Below are positions 61,061 to 64,000 of a DNA stretch of 64,000 nt, piece by piece; positions within the stretch are counted from its first letter, which is position 1, and the number at the start of each line of letters is the position of its first letter. The notes below the pieces were generated by a model. It searched no databases. It saw only the letters and a list, made by a program, of their open reading frames with translations, and had not been told where the DNA came from. The stretch comes from Psychrilyobacter atlanticus DSM 19335 (lineage in GTDB: Bacteria; Fusobacteriota; Fusobacteriia; Fusobacteriales; Fusobacteriaceae), in the NCBI RefSeq assembly GCF_000426625.1, contig NZ_KE384548.1:806001-870000 (forward strand), read 5' to 3'. The position numbers and the translations under genes were made by a program.

Positions 61061-61223
61061 TAATTGTATTACTTTTAACTCAATTTCAAAGTATGTCAAA
61101 TTTATTAGAATATCCTATAATACAATATTTTAGTATACTAAATTTAATAAATGATAAAATATGATAGAATATGAAAAGAAGAAAAAGTTTAATTAGAAAA
61201 ATATTAGAATAAAAAGGTGGCCT

Positions 61224-61790
61224 ATGATGAGTAACTATAAAAAAAGTGTTAGAAAAACTATTATCTCCCAAAGAGATCTTCTTAAACTTAATGATATAAA
61301 GGAGAAAAGTAATAAAATCATTAACAAGCTCTATAATACTTCAAACTTTATTAAAGCTAACACCATTTTTATTTTTGTTTCTTTTGGAAGTGAAGTAGAT
61401 ACAAGAGAAGCTATTAAATATATGCTATCTTTAGGCAAAACAGTGTGTGTTCCTAAAGTTATGGGGAAATTGGATATGAGAGCTATAAAAATAAGTACAA
61501 TAGAAGATTTAGCTATTAATAAGATGGGAATACTCGAACCTAGATGTGGAGTAGAGATAGATTCTACAATTATTGATATGGTTGTAGTTCCTGGAGTTGC
61601 CTTTGATAAAAAGGGATATCGTATTGGATATGGAGGAGGATTCTATGATATTTTTATGAGTAAATTGCAAGGTCATACTTCTAAGGTAGGCATTGCATTT
61701 GATCTACAAGTGATTGAAGATATCTCCTATGATAGTTTTGATATGAAAATTGATAGTCTGCTTACAGAGACAGCTCACTTTATATTTTAA
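61224..61790 (+). CDS. 5-formyltetrahydrofolate cyclo-ligase
   Basis: 188 aa. Converts 5-formyl-THF to 5,10-methenyl-THF using ATP. YKKSVRKTIISQRDLL at the start, FVSFGSEVDTREAIKYM, VVVPGVAFDKKGYRIGYGGG FYD (split around the ATP-binding glycine loop) and the C-terminal SLLTETAHFIF are family features. ATG 61224 and 61227 are both possible after AAGGTGG. A monocistronic host gene. Confidence 0.92.
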   Translation: MMSNYKKSVRKTIISQRDLLKLNDIKEKSNKIINKLYNTSNFIKANTIFIFVSFGSEVDTREAIKYMLSLGKTVCVPKVMGKLDMRAIKISTIEDLAINKMGILEPRCGVEIDSTIIDMVVVPGVAFDKKGYRIGYGGGFYDIFMSKLQGHTSKVGIAFDLQVIEDISYDSFDMKIDSLLTETAHFIF

Positions 61791-61857
61791 TTATTATAAA
61801 AGCTACTAAAAAAGATAAATTGGATGAATTTAACAATCATAAAAAGTTATTTTTATA

Positions 61858-61937
61858 TAAAAAAAGTGCGATACAAAAGTATCGCACAAGTGTTGAAGTA
61901 ACTCGGTACCTCAACTTATAGGACAGGCTAACGTCTC
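61858..61937 (-). ncRNA. Candidate small RNA, about 80 nt
   Basis: On the minus strand, a promoter is followed by GAGACGTTAGCCTGTCC, a nine-pair hairpin GTTGAGGTA/TACTTCAAC (61892-61915) with loop CCGAGT, and a strong terminator GTGCGATAC/GTATCGCAC (61866-61887) with a T run. The first stem contains a G-T pair only on this strand, which supports the direction. No frame or ribosome binding site is seen. It lies between convergent genes, after rubredoxin. Confidence 0.65.
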
Positions 61938-61943
61938 AAAAGC

Positions 61944-61972
61944 ATTGTATCATTTTTAATAAAAAAAAACAA
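61944..61972 (-). promoter_or_regulatory. Promoter of the candidate small RNA
   Basis: On the minus strand, TTGTTT (61967-61972) and TACAAT (61944-61949) are 17 bases apart. The start would be near 61937. Confidence 0.65.
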
Positions 61973-62021
61973 GTTATATCTATCATAAAGTTTAAAAACA
62001 TCCTATATTTCAAAGTTGTAA

Positions 62022-62183
62022 TTATTCTGTCTTTTCAAAATCTTCCTTCGACGCTCCACATAAAGGACACACCCAGTCTTCGGGTAAATCTTCAAACTTC
62101 ACACCTGGTCCTATATCATTATTATCATCCCCAATTTCAGGGTCATAAATATAACCACAAGGTAAGCACATCCATTTTTTCAT
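62022..62183 (-). CDS. rub: Rubredoxin
   Basis: 53 aa iron protein with two CxxC knuckles: [19 protein letters not shown] (Cys6, Cys9) and [18 protein letters not shown] (Cys39, Cys42). It carries one electron in the cytosol. It starts 15 bases after the Hcp stop, with GGAGGAATCAT before ATG, so it is co-transcribed and is a likely electron donor to Hcp or to peroxide/NO-reducing enzymes. Confidence 0.95.
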   Translation of the reverse strand: MKKWMCLPCGYIYDPEIGDDNNDIGPGVKFEDLPEDWVCPLCGASKEDFEKTE

Positions 62184-62198
62184 ATGATTCCTCCTTTT

Positions 62199-63944
62199 TT
62201 ATAAGAATTTAGCTAAATCACTATCTACATCGCTGATAGTTCCAACGCCAAATTTTTCAACTAAAACATTAGTAACATTTGGTGATAAAAATGCAGGAAG
62301 AGTTGGCCCTACATGAACATTTTTTATACCTAGATGTAATAGTGCTAATAATACTAAAACTGCTTTTTGTTCGTACCACCCAATATTAAATACAATAGGA
62401 AGGTCATTTATATCATCTAATCCGAAAACTTCTTGTAGTTTCATAGCCACAACTGCTAAAGAATAAGAGTCATTACATTGACCAGCATCTAAGACTCTTG
62501 GAATTCCACCAATATCTCCTAAATCTAATTTATTATATCTAAATTTAGCACATCCAGCAGTTAGAATTACAGTATCCTTTGGTAACTTTTCAGCAAACTC
62601 AGTATAATATTTTCTATCCTGCATTCTAGCGTCACAACCTCCCATAACGAAGAACTTTTTGATTGCACCAGATTTAACTGCTTCAACTACTTTATCAGCA
62701 ACAGCTAGTATTTGGTTGTGAGCAAAACCACCTGTAACAGTACCAGTTTCTATCTCTATAGGGGAGGCACATTTTTTAGCATGTTCTATAATTGCAGAAA
62801 AATCTTTTTTTCCATCTTTATCTTTAAGGATATGTTTAGCTCCTGTCAATCCGGCTGAATTAGTAGTGTATATTCTATCAATGTATTCCGATGCTTGCCC
62901 TCTAGGAGGGACTATACAGTTACTGGTAAACAAAACTGGACCATTAAATGAAATAAATTCTTTAGTTTGGTGCCACCAAGAACCACCATAGTTTCCAGCT
63001 AGATTATCGTATTTTTTAAATGCAGGATAGGAGTTAGCAGGTAACATTTCAGAGTGAGTATATACATCTACTCCTGTTCCCTTTGTCTGTTCTAACAGCT
63101 GCTCCAAATCTTTTAAATCATGTCCTGATATTAATATACCTGGATTATTTTTTACGCCAATATTTACTTGAGTTGCCTCAGGGTTTCCATATGTACTAGT
63201 ATTTGCACCATCAAGAAGTGCCATAGCTTCTACACCATACTTTCCTGTTTCTAAAGTAAGAGCTACCAATTCATCTACAGATAAAGTATCATTATCTAAT
63301 TCAGCCAATGCTCTAGTCATAAAACTATATATTTTGCAATTTTCTGAACCAAGGTTCATAGCGTGTTCAACATAAGCACTCATCCCTTTTAGACCATAGG
63401 TAATAAGTTCTCTTAATGACCTGATGTCCTCATTCTCAGTTCTCAGTACCCCTACTTTTTCTCCAAATTCAATCATACTTTCTTTAGAAGAAATATTACA
63501 AGCACGGTCTAAGAGTGGGTTATTCTCGTTTGGTGCAGAAATTCCTTTCTCATCAAAATCTATACTATCGTCTTCAGAAGTAATATGGTAAGTACATTGT
63601 AAAAATTGAAGATATTTATCAGGAATAGTTATTCCTAGTTCGTTAACTTTTACTCCTAATTCTTTTTTATAAGCATGACCTTTTCTTATTTCAGCCATAA
63701 TAGCTTCATCATCAAAATTTGAATTAGTTATAGTCGTAAATAAAGCATTAATAACCCATTTATATTTGTCTCCTGATAATTCGGTTTTACCTTCTAATAT
63801 ATTGCAGTATGCCGAAACTCCCTTAGCCATATAGATAAGTAAATCTTGTAATTTAGCAGTTTCCGGAGTCTTTCCACAGACCCCCCTGATAGTACAACCT
63901 TTATTCATTGCTGTTTCCTGGCACTGGTAACAAAACATTGACAT
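62199..63944 (-). CDS. hcp: Hydroxylamine reductase / hybrid cluster protein
   Basis: 581 aa. The N-terminal cysteines Cys5, Cys8, Cys17 and Cys23 ([15 protein letters not shown]) bind a cubane cluster. Downstream, hybrid-cluster regions are [31 protein letters not shown] and [17 protein letters not shown]. Hcp reduces hydroxylamine and nitric oxide, protecting against nitrosative stress. AGGAGGAGATGTTAT precedes ATG. It heads an operon with rubredoxin. Confidence 0.95.
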   Translation of the reverse strand: MSMFCYQCQETAMNKGCTIRGVCGKTPETAKLQDLLIYMAKGVSAYCNILEGKTELSGDKYKWVINALFTTITNSNFDDEAIMAEIRKGHAYKKELGVKVNELGITIPDKYLQFLQCTYHITSEDDSIDFDEKGISAPNENNPLLDRACNISSKESMIEFGEKVGVLRTENEDIRSLRELITYGLKGMSAYVEHAMNLGSENCKIYSFMTRALAELDNDTLSVDELVALTLETGKYGVEAMALLDGANTSTYGNPEATQVNIGVKNNPGILISGHDLKDLEQLLEQTKGTGVDVYTHSEMLPANSYPAFKKYDNLAGNYGGSWWHQTKEFISFNGPVLFTSNCIVPPRGQASEYIDRIYTTNSAGLTGAKHILKDKDGKKDFSAIIEHAKKCASPIEIETGTVTGGFAHNQILAVADKVVEAVKSGAIKKFFVMGGCDARMQDRKYYTEFAEKLPKDTVILTAGCAKFRYNKLDLGDIGGIPRVLDAGQCNDSYSLAVVAMKLQEVFGLDDINDLPIVFNIGWYEQKAVLVLLALLHLGIKNVHVGPTLPAFLSPNVTNVLVEKFGVGTISDVDSDLAKFL

Positions 63945-64000
63945 ATAACATCTCCTCCTAAATATATTATAATATAAAAATTATTCTGCCGAAACTATAC

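Noticed and set aside
61866-61915. Hairpins near 61.9 kb as part of a tRNA or SRP RNA
   Set aside because: They do not fit a cloverleaf or the SRP core; a separate small RNA explains them better.

Overview
This is an AT-rich window whose host genes suggest a strictly anaerobic Fusobacteriota-type bacterium, possibly a marine relative of Psychrilyobacter, Ilyobacter or Propionigenium. The basis is base composition, an anaerobic hybrid-cluster protein paired with rubredoxin, MORN-repeat secreted proteins, and strong GGAGG-type ribosome binding sites. The genus is inference.

Layout. Positions 1-2737 are host: the 3' part of a dicarboxylate/amino-acid:cation symporter, adenine deaminase and a tRNA-Leu(CAA) with its own promoter. 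A prophage of about 50.3 kb occupies 2727-53038, bounded by a 12-bp direct repeat of the tRNA 3' end. The tRNA's probable original terminator now lies beyond the right end at 53078. Host genes then resume (GNAT acetyltransferase, ABC-F ATPase). A second, badly decayed prophage remnant follows at about 55.86-60.0 kb; it is collinear with parts of the intact prophage. The last 4 kb are host again: a MORN protein, 5-formyltetrahydrofolate cyclo-ligase, a candidate small RNA, rubredoxin and Hcp.

Prophage. From the left: serine integrase; NTP pyrophosphatase and SH3-protein cargo; a leftward early operon with a replication-type protein; a Cro/CI switch; a CI-linked operon with two HEPN proteins; a KAP-NTPase block between a nuclease gene and a broken copy of its tail; an eight-gene TIR/macro-domain operon; then the rightward morphogenesis genes. 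The head is lambda-like (Nu1/GpA terminase, portal, ClpP-type protease with nested scaffold, decoration and capsid proteins). The tail is P2-like and contractile (sheath, tube, E/E', tape measure, X, D, V, U, W, J, I, fibre). Lysis genes follow, then about 6.7 kb of accessory genes between recurring 3' sequences.

The most interesting part is 15071-21013. One operon carries two membrane-anchored macro-domain proteins and five TIR or TIR-like proteins plus a DUF2188 protein. The parts resemble type II Thoeris defence, but with many more sensors and two effectors. Together with the HEPN pair, the KAP NTPase and the right-end membrane/amidase/SGNH genes, the prophage looks like a carrier of several immunity modules. 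Translation also shows special signals: a predicted -1 frameshift in the tail chaperone, an in-frame internal start for the scaffold, and a possible ATA start for an antirepressor.
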